From positions 38,497,372 through 38,561,371 of the forward strand of contig NC_079890.1 of assembly GCF_024868665.1 (NCBI RefSeq): a stretch of 64,000 nt of DNA. Direction: 5' to 3'. The notes under the pieces are model-generated. The model made no database searches. It was not told the DNA's origin and saw only the letters and a program-made list of their open reading frames with translations. The position numbers were made by a program, and so were the translations under genes. Shown piece after piece: positions 1 to 13,397 of the stretch (position 1 is the first letter of the stretch; each line of letters starts with the position of its first letter). This stretch comes from Triplophysa rosa. Its lineage: Eukaryota > Chordata > Actinopteri > Cypriniformes > Nemacheilidae.

Positions 1-41
<41 letters not shown>
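1..41. repeat. (GA)n microsatellite in lrp4 intron 6
   Basis: A perfect dinucleotide run fills the window from the first base to position 41. On the gene strand it is (CT)n, starting 9 nt after the exon 6 splice donor. Its real length is unknown because the window cuts it. Confidence 0.97.
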
Positions 42-45
<4 letters not shown>

Positions 46-49
46 TTAC

Positions 50-178
50 AGCAGTCAGATTCATCAGACCAGTCTCCACAGTCATCATCTCCATCGCAGT
101 GGTAGATGTCCAGAATGCAGCGACCGTATGCGCACTGAAACTCTTCAACACTGCATGTGGCTGCCATCACGTCAGTCG
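50..178 (-). CDS. lrp4: lrp4 exon 6: LDLa module 5
   Basis: This 43-codon exon encodes [19 protein letters not shown] and continues to [15 protein letters not shown], the fifth LDLa module with six cysteines. The core from [10 protein letters not shown] onward matches LRP4 of other vertebrates; the linker before the first cysteine is divergent, as in other species. The acceptor is CTCCGCAG|CG and the donor is T|GTAAGA at 49-45. Directly after the donor, intron 6 is a pure (CT)n run to the window edge. Confidence 0.94.
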
Positions 179-466
179 CTGCGGAGAGACGTTATATAAC
201 ATCATTTATCACACACACAGATTCAATGCTGCTGAACACAATCACCTCAAACCAGCAGAAACACAAACAAACCTGAGCACAGATGTAGTCTAAACAGGGT
301 AAAGATCATTTCTGAAACATGTGCAAGCCATTACATTTCAAACTTAAAACATCGGCTGATTTTTGGTAAGCCTGTCTGTACTTCGCGAGATGCTGTAAAA
401 TCCTTAAAAAAGTCCATGTAGCAAGGAGCCAAATTTAGTCGAACTCATTCACACAGACAAACTTAC
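179..466 (-). other. lrp4 intron 5 (no further features)
   Basis: The intron is 288 bp, bounded by GT at 466-465 and AG at 180-179. I see no conserved element or repeat in it. Confidence 0.85.
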
Positions 467-583
467 GGCAGTTCTCTTCGTCGGTTCCGTCTTTGCAGTC
501 CGTGTCTCCGTCACAGTACCAGTGTTCTGCTATACAGCTGCCGTCCGTACAGCGAAACTCTTTATCTGAACATTTCCTCTTAT
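467..583 (-). CDS. lrp4: lrp4 exon 5: LDLa module 4
   Basis: This 39-codon exon encodes [17 protein letters not shown] through [15 protein letters not shown], with six cysteines and an intact calcium motif. It is nearly identical to human LRP4 repeat 4 (from memory). The donor is C|GTAAGT. The acceptor is unusual: the bases upstream of the AG are a (TG)n microsatellite (plus-strand CA repeat at 587-612) instead of a C/T-rich tract. Reading frame and phase agree with exons 4 and 6. Confidence 0.95.
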
Positions 584-586
584 CTG

Positions 587-612
587 CACACACACACACA
601 CACACACACACA
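587..612. repeat. (CA)n microsatellite at the exon 5 acceptor
   Basis: A perfect CA run lies immediately upstream (gene sense) of the exon 5 acceptor AG, so the gene strand reads (TG)n then CAG. It occupies the place of the polypyrimidine tract. Confidence 0.95.
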
Positions 613-707
613 GTGAGATCAGAGCATTCGTTCAGACTCATTTTCCGTCCGGCGTCTCCATCACGATACTTCAAGTGTTACTGGAGAACACACGCACACA
701 TCAAAGG

Positions 708-1043
708 TAGGGCTGTCAAACGATTAATCGCATCCAGAATAAGAGTTTGTGTTTACATAATATATATCTGTGTACTGTGCATAATAATTTTGTTTTTATT
801 AACACATGCACATCCATGCATATATTTAAGAAAAATCACAAAATGAATAAACATTTATATATAATTTCAATTATTGGTAAATATAAATAAATGCATGTAA
901 ATATTTCCTAAATATGTATTCATGTGTATGTGTTTGCATTTATAAATACAAAATTAATATGCACAGTACACAGTCATATATTATGTAAACACAAATTTTT
1001 ATTCTGGATGCGATTAATCGCGATTAATCGTTTGACAGCCCTA
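708..1043. mobile_element. Palindromic MITE with about 80-bp inverted ends (TAGGGCTGTCAAACG family)
   Basis: The left end begins TAGGGCTGTCAAACGATTAA and the right end is its reverse complement. Both arms continue for about 80 bp through ATCCAGAATAA and ACATAATATAT. The right arm has an extra 10-bp GATTAATCGC unit. If the TA on each side is counted as target duplication, the ends begin GGGCTGTC, which would fit a Tc1/mariner-type MITE; otherwise the TAGGG end resembles the other hAT-like elements here. No coding capacity. Confidence 0.85.
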
Positions 1044-1201
1044 AAGTCTAGAGATTAAAAGATCACGTCACCCACATTTAAAGATAAATGGACAAATCTT
1101 GTGGCATAATAAATTCACACATTGATTCTTGCTCAAGTAAATGTAATGAGAGAATTTACAGCAGGCTTTTCGGAAGTTAAAAAGACTTTTAGCTACTTAT
1201 G

Positions 1202-2259
1202 TAGGACCCTATGATTTCTGCCAATCACGGAATACAGGCACGGAATCTGGTATTACTTCTTAACCAGAAAGTAGCGCTGTGCAGCTAAGAAAAAGCTAAT
1301 TGTGCTATAAATAACGTTAGAATGATTCAAATGTGGTTTAAATAATCTGCTTGTTTTGCGTGTCTGTATTTAAAAGTGGATTGGTTGTGTTTACTGCACT
1401 CGTAATCCTTTCTCATCCGTAATCAACTGAATTAAAGCTACTGTCAAACACCCTTTGCGGTGACCTGTCAAAATAAAAGTCTGGTCGACTTGAATAAGTT
1501 ACAACACACCCACATTTGACATCCTTTCCCCTTGAATTGTTTTATAATTTGACCACTTAGTATATTATTTACTTTAGTAAATGGAAGTTAATGCACTTGT
1601 AAAATGATCAAAAATAGTACTTATTTTTTTAATATAACGGTAACACTTTACAATAAGGTGCTATTTGTTAACAATTAATTAATGCATTAGCTAACATGAA
1701 CTAACAATGAACAATACTTCTACACCATTTATTAATATTAATAAATTAACACATGTTAATTTCAGCATTTACTAATACATGATTAAAATCAAACGTTGTC
1801 ACTGTTAACATTAGCTAATGCAACATGAACTAACATGAACAAGGATTAATAAATGCTGAAAAACTCAATTGTTCATTGTTAGCTAATGCATTTACTAAGC
1901 ACCTTATTGTAAAGTGTTACCAATATTACTTTATTTAAAATATTACTTAAATTTAAGTACACCTGAAAACAAAATAAATAAGAAAATGAACTGGTAAAAT
2001 GGTTTATTACCATAGTTAAGTACATTAAACCCAATTTTACAGATTTTTCCCCTGAATGGTTCAAAGTATCCACAGTAGATTTTTTAATATAGTTTAGGCC
2101 TATAAGTGAATACTACAGTTTTCTGAAGTATTTTTTAATGTGGGCAAATATATTACTTACTATTGTACAGTAAGAGACGGAAAACACGGAATCCAGAAAA
2201 ATAAAAATGCAAAAAAAAACAGAATTTGGGAAAAATAAAATGGATTCCATAGGGCCCTA
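1202..2259. mobile_element. Non-autonomous DNA transposon, interrupted by another element
   Basis: The ends are imperfect inverted repeats: TAGGACCCTATG on the left and the complement of TAGGGCCCTATGG on the right. CTTATG occurs on both outer sides (1196-1201 and 2260-2265), which fits a 6-bp target duplication, although the true border is ambiguous. The body has no ORF of interest. The element at 1639-1921 lies inside it. Confidence 0.65.
1639..1921. mobile_element. hAT-type MITE (GGTAACACTTTACAATAAGG ends)
   Basis: This 283-bp element has perfect 24-bp terminal inverted repeats (1639-1662 and 1898-1921) flanked by an 8-bp near-duplication (AATATAAC against AATATTAC). An 8-bp target duplication is the hAT superfamily hallmark. 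The interior contains repeated short AACATGAACTAAC-like motifs. No protein is encoded. Confidence 0.85.
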
Positions 2260-2959
2260 CTTATGATTTTTGTCACCACTAGTTTTCTGTAATGAAAACA
2301 CCAGCGAGGATGTAACTAAAAACAATGCCATGCAGATGAGTCTGTGAAAAACCTTCATGGTGCCAGAAGCTAAAAACCTGAAGAGGTTCATGTTACACAG
2401 ATTTACTGACAACAACGTGTTTTCCTGATAAACATCAGCTTACGGTCACCACACATGACAACATACACTCAGAATTTTACATGGTTTGCAAAAAAAACTG
2501 TTCAAATGCATTTCAAGTGGTCATGGAGAAAAGTTTTTTGTGCAGATCAACTTTTTGTCTACCTAATGTTGACTTAAATGTCTTTAGTAAAGGTCCTACA
2601 GGAGTCTGTGTGCCGTGTTTATCGTTTAAAAACAGAACTCTTTCCTTTTAATACATTCATATTTTTACATTTAACTTTAAGTACCGTTTTAATATCTACA
2701 GTATGTCCAGCGGGGGCAAACATCTGGGCTGGGTTTCCCGAAACCTCCTTAACGCTATGTCATTCTTCAGTTATACCATAAGAGTGGTAGCGGTATATTC
2801 TTAAGAACGACGTAGTGATACGAAGGTTTGGGGAAACCCAGCCCTGGAGCTTAAACTTCAGACATGAGTGATGTGAACATCTGGCATGTAAACTATATGT
2901 CATACATTAAGGATCAGCGCTGGAGGTTGTAAATGATTGTGAAGTAAGTTGAAACTCAC

Positions 2960-3073
2960 CGCACTGTTCATCACTGTTATCACCGCAGTCATTATCTCCG
3001 TCACAGTGCCAGAGACTGCGGATACAGTATCCATTCTGACAGTGAAATTCATCTTCCTCGCATTCCCGCGGCG
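2960..3073 (-). CDS. lrp4: lrp4 exon 4: LDLa module 3
   Basis: This 38-codon exon encodes [17 protein letters not shown] and on to [14 protein letters not shown]. It has six cysteines and a complete acidic calcium site. The acceptor is TGTGCAG|CG after a T/G-rich tract and the donor is G|GTGAGT. The leading split codon completes with the last base of exon 3 to give proline, matching the PPREC linker of vertebrate LRP4. No disruption is seen. Confidence 0.95.
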
Positions 3074-6842
<3,769 letters not shown>

Positions 6843-7291
6843 TCATTCAAAACATTACACAAAATAAAATATACAATATATTAAATTAAAATAAACGAGC
6901 ATCAGTAGCCATGTTTTCATCTGGTTTTTGTGCCGTTTTGTTATCCAGTACTTTTCTGGACCTTGGCAAAAGCTGACACCATGATGTCTATGAGGAGGCC
7001 TGGAAAGCTCTCGGATGTCACCTAAAAACCTTTATTTGTGCTCAGCAGAGATGGGAAGTAACGAAGTACAAATACTTCGTTACTGTACTTAAGTAGATTT
7101 TTCTGGTATCAGTACTTTACTCCACTATTTATTTTTCTGACGACTTTTTACTTTCACTTCTTACATTTTTACGCAAATACCTGTACTTTCTACTTCTTAC
7201 ATTTTCAAACCAGGCTCGTTACTTTAGTTTTAATCTGTATTTGATGCACAATCAATATTATTTCTTGTCATTGCGTGACTTTTTCAACCTA

Positions 7292-8861
7292 CACTGCGTT
7301 CCAAATTATTATGCAAATGATATCTTTCTCTGGTTTTCCTAATTTGTCGATGCAAATGACAGTCAGTATAATTTTCAAGTAATCAACAGTTAGGGTACAT
7401 TTGGAATTTTATTGAACAAACCTCCCACTGACAACAGTATTTATTTAAAAAATGAAAAACTCAAAATGCACTGTTCCAAATTATTATGCACAACAGAGTT
7501 TGAAAACATTTCATAGGTTGTAAAAAACTGAAAATGGTCATTTGTTGAATTTGCAGCATTAGGAGGTCATATTTACTGAAATCAAAAGCTATTTCAATCA
7601 AAAACATCCTAACAGGGCAAGTTACATGTTAACATAGGACCCCTTCTTTGATATCACCTTCACAATTCTTGCATCCATTGAACTTGTGAGTTTTTGGATA
7701 GTTTCTGATTGAATTTCTTTGCAGGATGTCAGAATAGCCTCCCAGAGCTGCTGTTTTGATGCTAACTGCCTCCCACCATCATAGATCTTTCGCTTGAGGA
7801 TGCTCCAAAGGTTCTCAATAGGGTTGAGGTCAGGGGAGGATGGTGGCCACACCATGAGTTTCTCTCCTTTTATGCCCATAGCAGCCAATGACACAGAGGT
7901 ATTCTTTGCAGCATGAGATGGTGCATTGTCATGCATGAAGATGATTTTGCTACGGAAGGCATGGTTCTTCTTTTTGTACCATGGAAGAAAGTGCTCAGTC
8001 AGAAACTCTACATACCTTGCAGAGTTCATTTTCACACCTTCAGGGACCCTAAAGGGGCCCACCAGCTGTCTCCCCATGATTCCAGCCCAAAACATGACTC
8101 CGCCACCTCCTTGCTGACGTCGCAGCCTTGTTGGGACATGGTGGCCATCCACCAACCATCCACTACTCCATCCATCTGGACCATCCAGGGTTGCACGGCA
8201 CTCATCAGTAAACAAGACTGTTTGAAAATTAGTCTTCATGTATGTGTGGGCCCACTGCAACCGTTTCTGCTTGTGAGCATTGGTTAGGGGTGGCCGAATA
8301 GTAGGTTTATGCACAACTGCAAGCATCTGGAGGATCCTACACCTTGAGGTTTTCGGGACTCCCGAGGCACCAGCAGCTTCAAATACCTGTTTGCTGCTTT
8401 GCAATGGCATTTTTGCAGCTGCTCTCTTAATCCGATGAATTTGTCTGGAAGAAACCTTCCTCATTCTGCCTTTATCTGCACGAACCCTTCTGTGCTCTGA
8501 ATCAGCCACAAATCTCTTCACAGTACGATGATCTCGCTTAAGTTTTCGTGAAATATCTAATGTTTTCATACCTTGTCCAAGACATTGCACTATTTGACGC
8601 TTTTCGGCAGCAGACAGATCCTTTTTCTTTCCCATATTGCTTGAAACCTGTGGCCTGCTTAATAATGTGGAACGTCCTTCTTAAGTAGTTTTCCTTTAAT
8701 TGGGCTCACCTGGCAAACTACTTATCACAGGTGTCTGAGATTGATTTCAGTGATCCAAAGAGCACTGAGACACAATACCATCCATAAGTTTAATTGAACA
8801 ATATAAAATTAAATGTTTACGACACTTAAATCCAATTTGCATAATAATTTGGAACGCAGTG
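7292..8861 (-). mobile_element. Tc1/mariner element, DD37E type, apparently full length
   Basis: The 1570-bp element is flanked by TA on both sides (7290-7291 and 8862-8863). The perfect 27-bp terminal inverted repeat starts CACTGCGTTCCAAATTATTA. A second inner copy of TTCCAAATTATTATGCA lies at 7474-7490, and a degenerate partner at 8657-8673 reads on the minus strand GTTCCACATTATTAAGC. The four sites give an IR/DR arrangement with about 182 and 188 bp from outer to inner site, like Sleeping Beauty-type elements. A single uninterrupted transposase gene lies between. Tidy ends plus an open ORF suggest recent insertion. Confidence 0.95.
7622..8635 (-). CDS. Tc1-like transposase, intact, DD37E catalytic triad
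   Basis: This 337-residue protein has the usual length for Tc1-like transposases (about 340). An N-terminal paired-like helix-turn-helix region (about residues 10-45, AAEKRQIVQCLGQGM onward) and a second, basic DNA-binding region (about 58-110, RKVSSRQIHRIKRAAAK) precede the RNase H-like catalytic domain. The catalytic residues are D144 (LFTDE), D236 (FMHDNAPSH) and E274 (NPIENLW). The second Asp and the Glu are separated by 37 residues, against 34 in classic Tc1 and Sleeping Beauty. A glycine-rich box lies at 176-179. The start is the ATG at 8633-8635. It cuts and pastes the element by binding its terminal repeats. There is no frameshift or internal stop, so activity is possible but untested. 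Confidence 0.93.
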   Translation of the reverse strand: MGKKKDLSAAEKRQIVQCLGQGMKTLDISRKLKRDHRTVKRFVADSEHRRVRADKGRMRKVSSRQIHRIKRAAAKMPLQSSKQVFEAAGASGVPKTSRCRILQMLAVVHKPTIRPPLTNAHKQKRLQWAHTYMKTNFQTVLFTDECRATLDGPDGWSSGWLVDGHHVPTRLRRQQGGGGVMFWAGIMGRQLVGPFRVPEGVKMNSARYVEFLTEHFLPWYKKKNHAFRSKIIFMHDNAPSHAAKNTSVSLAAMGIKGEKLMVWPPSSPDLNPIENLWSILKRKIYDGGRQLASKQQLWEAILTSCKEIQSETIQKLTSSMDARIVKVISKKGSYVNM

Positions 8862-9415
8862 TAATGATAGGTCTGCCTAAAAGCCGAAGCGCTGTGTGAG
8901 GTGGCCACTAGCCAATCAAATGTAAGAAGGCGGGAGTTACTGTTTACAGAGCAAAGCGGTGACCAATCAAATCAAAGAAGACGAGTAACTGTTCTCAGAT
9001 CTCGAGCGTGATATTCTGCATCATGTGGTGACTCGTGAATGGTAGGTTTTTTAGCGCGAAAGGACCAGATTTTAAATATGTAATTTAGCTATTTAGCTAT
9101 TCGCATGTTCTACAAACATATACTTCACGAAAGCACTTTGGCTACTTTTTACTTAAGTACATTTTAGAGCCCATACTTTATACTTTACTGATAAACAGTT
9201 TAGTCAGTACTTCAACTTTTACTTGAGTACTTTTAAACATGATGAATGTTTTTTCATTGGCAGAGGTGATGAATTGTTGGTGGGTTGCGAGCTTCTAAAT
9301 CTTTATGATATAATGTGGGGAGAAAATCAATAGTTGGTATGGTTGTGATTCTCTGAAATTGTTCTCTAGCCACTGATGCATTACCTACTGACTAACAGTA
9401 TAGACAGTAGACCAA

Positions 9416-9979
9416 TAGGGTTGGGAATCGTTTCAATTTTATCGATTCCAATTCTGATTCTGCTTATTGATTTCGATTCTTATCGATTCCCAGTTTCGAT
9501 TCCACAGTTGAAGTAAAACATTTAGATATCAACCTGTATGGTCATTTAGCCTGCTTATTGACTTGTTGCAAAATATATATATATTTATGAGCACCGTTTT
9601 GTGTATATTTACACATAGAAACACACCTTTTCTGATTATTACAATTTGTATTATCATAGTTGAACTACATCATGGTTAAACTGCAGTTACTATAATGCAA
9701 CTATGGTTAATTTGTGATTCTCTGTTTTAATGCAAATTCTATAGCTAAACTATGCTCACTACAGTAAAAAATATCGATAATTTTCATAAGGGCTTTTATT
9801 GAGATATCAGCAGATCATGCAACGCATGTACTTTTCTGAAAATATGCACACAGGAATTGATAAGAGGAATTGAAATTTTAATCTCAAGTATCCGATTCCT
9901 ATTCCTTTCGATTCTGATCCGATTCCTAGCCTTTCGATTCCGATTCCAAATTGGAATTGATTTTCGATTCCCAACCCTA
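9416..9979. mobile_element. hAT-like MITE (TAGGGTTGGGAATCG ends)
   Basis: The ends are perfect 15-bp inverted repeats. The interior is built of reiterated GATTCCGATTCC-like units, so small ORFs here read as NRNRI repeats and are not genes. No clear 8-bp target duplication is seen (TAGACCAA against CACATGAA). Confidence 0.75.
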
Positions 9980-10441
9980 CACATGAACTTCATCCACAGA
10001 GTTGTTCCGAGTTTATTTTACGAGCATTTCACTGTTTGAGTGAAGCTACTGTCAAACACACTGAAACTCGAGCGTCTTCGCGACAACCCACCAAAATAAA
10101 AGTCAGCTTAATTTGAAGCAGATGATAAAATAATTAACTTGTAGTAAATTTAAAAACTGTAGTAAACACTAGTGTTGTCACGATACTGGAATTTCTAACT
10201 TCGATTCAATACCTAAAAAAATATCGATATTCGATACCATTTTCGATATCATGGGGAATAAACTGCCATAGCAATAAGGCCCTAAATTTTTTTATTTTTA
10301 TTTGAAATTAAATTGAACAAGACTAGACAATGAGGTATATTTTTACATTATTTATTAATTGTTAATGTAATGTTAATTTTACTAATACATTGACTCACGT
10401 AAAAAAATCAAAGTTGTATTTGTCAGTATTAATGGACCAGA

Positions 10442-10629
10442 CCCTGTTGAAAAAAACAGCCTATGCTGGTTTGGTATTTTTTGATGCTGGTTTGTGCTGG
10501 TTTAAACTGTTCATGTGCTGGTTTAAACTGTTCATATGCTGGTTTAAGATGGTCCGTAGCTGGTTTAAGATCAAACCAGCATCAATCAAAACATACCTTA
10601 CCCAGCATATGCTGGTTTTTTCAACAGGG
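10442..10629. mobile_element. Short MITE (CCCTGTTGAAAAAA ends) nested in the hAT element
   Basis: The inverted ends read CCCTGTTGAAAAAAACAGC on the left and the complement of CCCTGTTGAAAAAACCAGC on the right. The centre repeats a unit of about 21 bp (GCTGGTTTAAACTGTTCAT) several times. Confidence 0.8.
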
Positions 10630-10813
10630 GAGATTAAATAAATAGTTGTATTTTTTAACTTACATTTAAAAGAGATTAATAAATACTTGAACAAATGTAT
10701 TGCTCATTCATTGTTCATTAATGTTAGTTAGTAGCCTACATTTTTATGATTCAATTTTTTTTATTTGGCTAATTTGGCTTTTATTCACATAGGCCCATAC
10801 TGTAATCATTGAT

Positions 10814-11340
10814 GAGCGCACATATAGACAGAAACGCAAACTTTAAACGCAAGAACTGTTGCAGAGACTCCGCACTGGACATCTTTCTAACATTAACAAC
10901 TTTTAACCGGAGCGAATGAGACGAGTGGATGAAATCATTGAACAGCGCACACACATAGAGCGCTATGGTAAACACTGGAGTGCAAACGTGTATCACACGC
11001 GAGAACTGTTGCGGAGACTTTACCCGCACCAGCATTATTTCAAACATCAACTTAATCGGAGCGAACGAGACGAGTGGATGAAATCATTGATGAGCGCACA
11101 TAAAGACAGAAACGCGTGCATTAAACATGAGAACTGTTGCGGTGACTTTACTCGCACCAGCATTATTTCAAACATCAAATTAACCGGAGCGAACGAGACG
11201 AGTGGATGAAATCATTGATGAGCGCACATAAAGACAGAAACGCGTGCATTAAACATGAGAACTGTTGCGAGACTCTGTACTAACATAAACAACATATAAC
11301 CAGGGCGAATGAAACGAGTGGATAAAATTATTGATCAGCG
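10814..11340. repeat. Minisatellite, about four units of 115-150 bp
   Basis: Units start at roughly 10814, 10942, 11092 and 11220 with GAGCGCACATAAAGACAGAA-like sequence and share GAGAACTGTTGCGG and GAACGAGACGAGTGGATGAA. The unit beginning at 10942 carries about 22 extra bases. Units 3 and 4 are nearly identical, so the array expanded recently. The open frame across it is a by-product of the repeat. Confidence 0.85.
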
Positions 11341-12909
11341 CACATACGTGGATGGTAAACACGGGAAGCGTAACGAGCGTGCACCACGCCAGATGTGTTA
11401 CTGAGACTGGCCATCTTTTCTAACATAAACACAATTTAACTGCCGCAAACGAGTCAAGTCTGTGAGAGGAGGCGGGGCTCTGTTGTTATGCGTTCACGTG
11501 CAGTGTGTGTTAACTCACCGTCGGAAAAGAGAAAGAGAGCGGGAACGCACAGCTGATATCGATACGTGGGACATGGGTATTGGAACCGTTTCAGATTCTC
11601 CAGTATCGATACTTATCGAAATATCGATATTTTTGACAACACTAGTAAACACTATAGTATAATTGAATATTTACTATATTACGGTTCAAATATACTACAA
11701 CTGTTTGGCCCGTGCTACAAAACTTTTAGTTAACATACAGCCCTGTGGGATAGAGTATTCCATACACTTCTCTGTTGTATACGGCTCATTTAAGCAGAAG
11801 CAGCATGTCATCTGTGGATTTCATACAGCATATGGTGCAAAATTCATCACATATTGTACACGGCATACATCCGACCGAAACGGTCAGTTTCTGAGACAGA
11901 ATGCAGGTGTAACAATTGCAAATAACAAATGATCTATAGCCGTTAATGATATTAAACAAACGTTGTGTAAGGTTTGTCATGTCACACGTCTCATTTCATC
12001 CGATTCCTGGAAGAGCTCCAAACACCAGCACAAACGTTCAACTCTTTGTGAGACGGTCATGGCAGACGTCCAACAGTCCGATGCATACTTTCACCTCACC
12101 GTGAGATGAGTTCCAATACATATACCAGTCTCTCAGGAATGTTAGATTTGTAGAAAATTTGATGAAATTCTCATTCATTTGTGTAGCAGAATGTCCACTG
12201 CTTGTGCCGAATAAAACAAATGTGGACTCAATCATTTAACCTCAAAAAACAACATTAAAGAATTATTAAAGTACAGAAAACACTCAATATTTCACGTATT
12301 TGTTCACAGCATGGAAATCAAAACGCTGGACATTCGGTTTTCTACAGAAGACCAACATGAGATCGTAAACTGACAGAATCGTCATTTTAGGTGAATTATA
12401 CCCTATAGCGCTTCAAAATTCAGTTCCCAAAAAAAACACCTCGGGTTGGTTGACAGAAAAAAGTGTGTTGTCATGACAATTAGCCCTGAGCACAATCCTT
12501 CTGAAAGACACTTGAATAGACATCTGTGAATTCTCTTTCATACACGCCTGATGGGGACATGCACAAAGAATCTGCATTTTCATACATCCACGCTTTATTA
12601 AAAGAAACGTAAATGTTAACCAATACACCATAACCAGATATAAAGACATAACACACACACACATGTTGGGTGACCCTTTTTAACAGCTAAATCATTTATA
12701 AATCAACCCCAGAAGAGACACTGAATGAAAGCAAATCATTTGCATTGAATTCTGCAAGTGACATTTACATCGATTTAATTTTAATTCTAACAGGTTAATA
12801 AACAACTCGCTAATAAATGAATAAAGATGCTTTAATGAAAACATGAAAACACATGTTAACACTAAACAGTTTTTTTAAATGAAAAAAGGAGTATGAGGGA
12901 TGCTTAGGG

Positions 12910-13174
12910 CAGAGGTTCTCAAACTGGGGGCTGTGTTGCCCTGGGGGGGCCTAAGATGGATCCAAGGGGGCCACAGATTTTGTGGCATTATATGAAATAT
13001 AGAAATTGATCATAAATCAAACATCAGAAAAACAAGACCACCAACCAAAAGTATTGATGTTCCAGCATTGTATAACTGAATATGTTTAAGATTATACGTT
13101 TTTATTTGGGGGGGCGCAAATTGATGCACTCTTCACAAAGGGGGCGTACAACGAAAAATTTTGGGAAACAACTG
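12910..13174. mobile_element. hAT-type MITE (CAGAGGTTCTCAAAC end) beside exon 2
   Basis: The left end CAGAGGTTCTCAAAC and the right end (complement of CAGTTGTTTCCCAAA) form an imperfect inverted repeat of the Charlie-like hAT type. The flanks GCTTAGGG (12902-12909) and GCATAGGG (13175-13182) match at 7 of 8 bases. It lies in intron 2, 76 bp from the exon 2 donor. Confidence 0.8.
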
Positions 13175-13250
13175 GCATAGGGCATACAATATAGAGTTTG
13201 TAGAGTATAAAAATAATTTTGTCCCCATAAAACATGTGTTTGTGACTTAC

Positions 13251-13397
13251 TGCAGCCGTCCTCGTCGCTGTGATCACCGCAGTCATTGTCGCCGTCGCAC
13301 TGCCACTGCGCAGGGATACACGTGCACTCTCCAAACGCGCTGACCGCACACGTGAAGTGATTCCTTCCACATGAGCATTCTGCAGCACTTAACACAC
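13251..13397 (-). CDS. lrp4: lrp4 exon 2: LDLa module 1
   Basis: This exon encodes [17 protein letters not shown] and onward to [15 protein letters not shown], the first LDL receptor class A module. It carries eight cysteines instead of six, including the CTC segment, which is characteristic of LRP4 repeat 1. The calcium-binding acidic run is D-x-D-N-D-C-G-D-x-S-D-E. The donor is A|GTAAGT at 13250. Two in-frame acceptors exist: TAG at 13398-13400 (exon start 13397) and CAG at 13380-13382 (exon start 13379). They differ by six codons. I chose the upstream one because it gives a linker length closer to that of other LRP4 proteins and follows a T/G-rich tract. A hAT MITE ends 76 bp from the donor. 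Confidence 0.93.

Larger units (their letters stand above)
584..2959 (-). other. lrp4 intron 4
   Basis: The intron between exons 4 and 5 holds the CA repeat and the elements at 708-1043, 1202-2259 and 1639-1921. The stretch 2266-2959 shows no recognisable feature. Confidence 0.85.
7049..9250. repeat. Dispersed fish repeat interrupted by the Tc1-like element
   Basis: Sequence on both sides of the Tc1-like insertion (7049-7290 and 8864-9250) is rich in AAGTACTTAAGT and TACTTTTACTT motifs typical of one interspersed repeat. The left part contains a perfect 12-bp hairpin (7057-7068 with 7073-7084, loop CAAA). I do not recognise the family, and its outer borders are approximate. Confidence 0.5.
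10170..11644. mobile_element. hAT-type element with exact 8-bp target duplication
   Basis: The ends TAGTGTTGTCA are inverted and flanked by the exact duplication GTAAACAC (10162-10169 and 11645-11652). The 1475-bp body has no transposase. It carries a smaller MITE at 10442-10629 and a minisatellite array at 10814-11340. Confidence 0.88.

Noticed and set aside
493..846. 117-codon plus-strand ORF
   Set aside because: It is antisense to lrp4 exon 5 and includes the CA repeat and a MITE end.
7913..8287. 124-codon plus-strand ORF
   Set aside because: It is the antisense shadow of the Tc1-like transposase gene.
9796..10039. ORFs reading NRNRI-type repeats on both strands
   Set aside because: They reflect the GATTCC reiterations at the right end of the 9416-9979 element.
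10916..11209. 97-codon plus-strand ORF
   Set aside because: It is open only because it follows the minisatellite units; no domain, and it lies within a hAT-like element.
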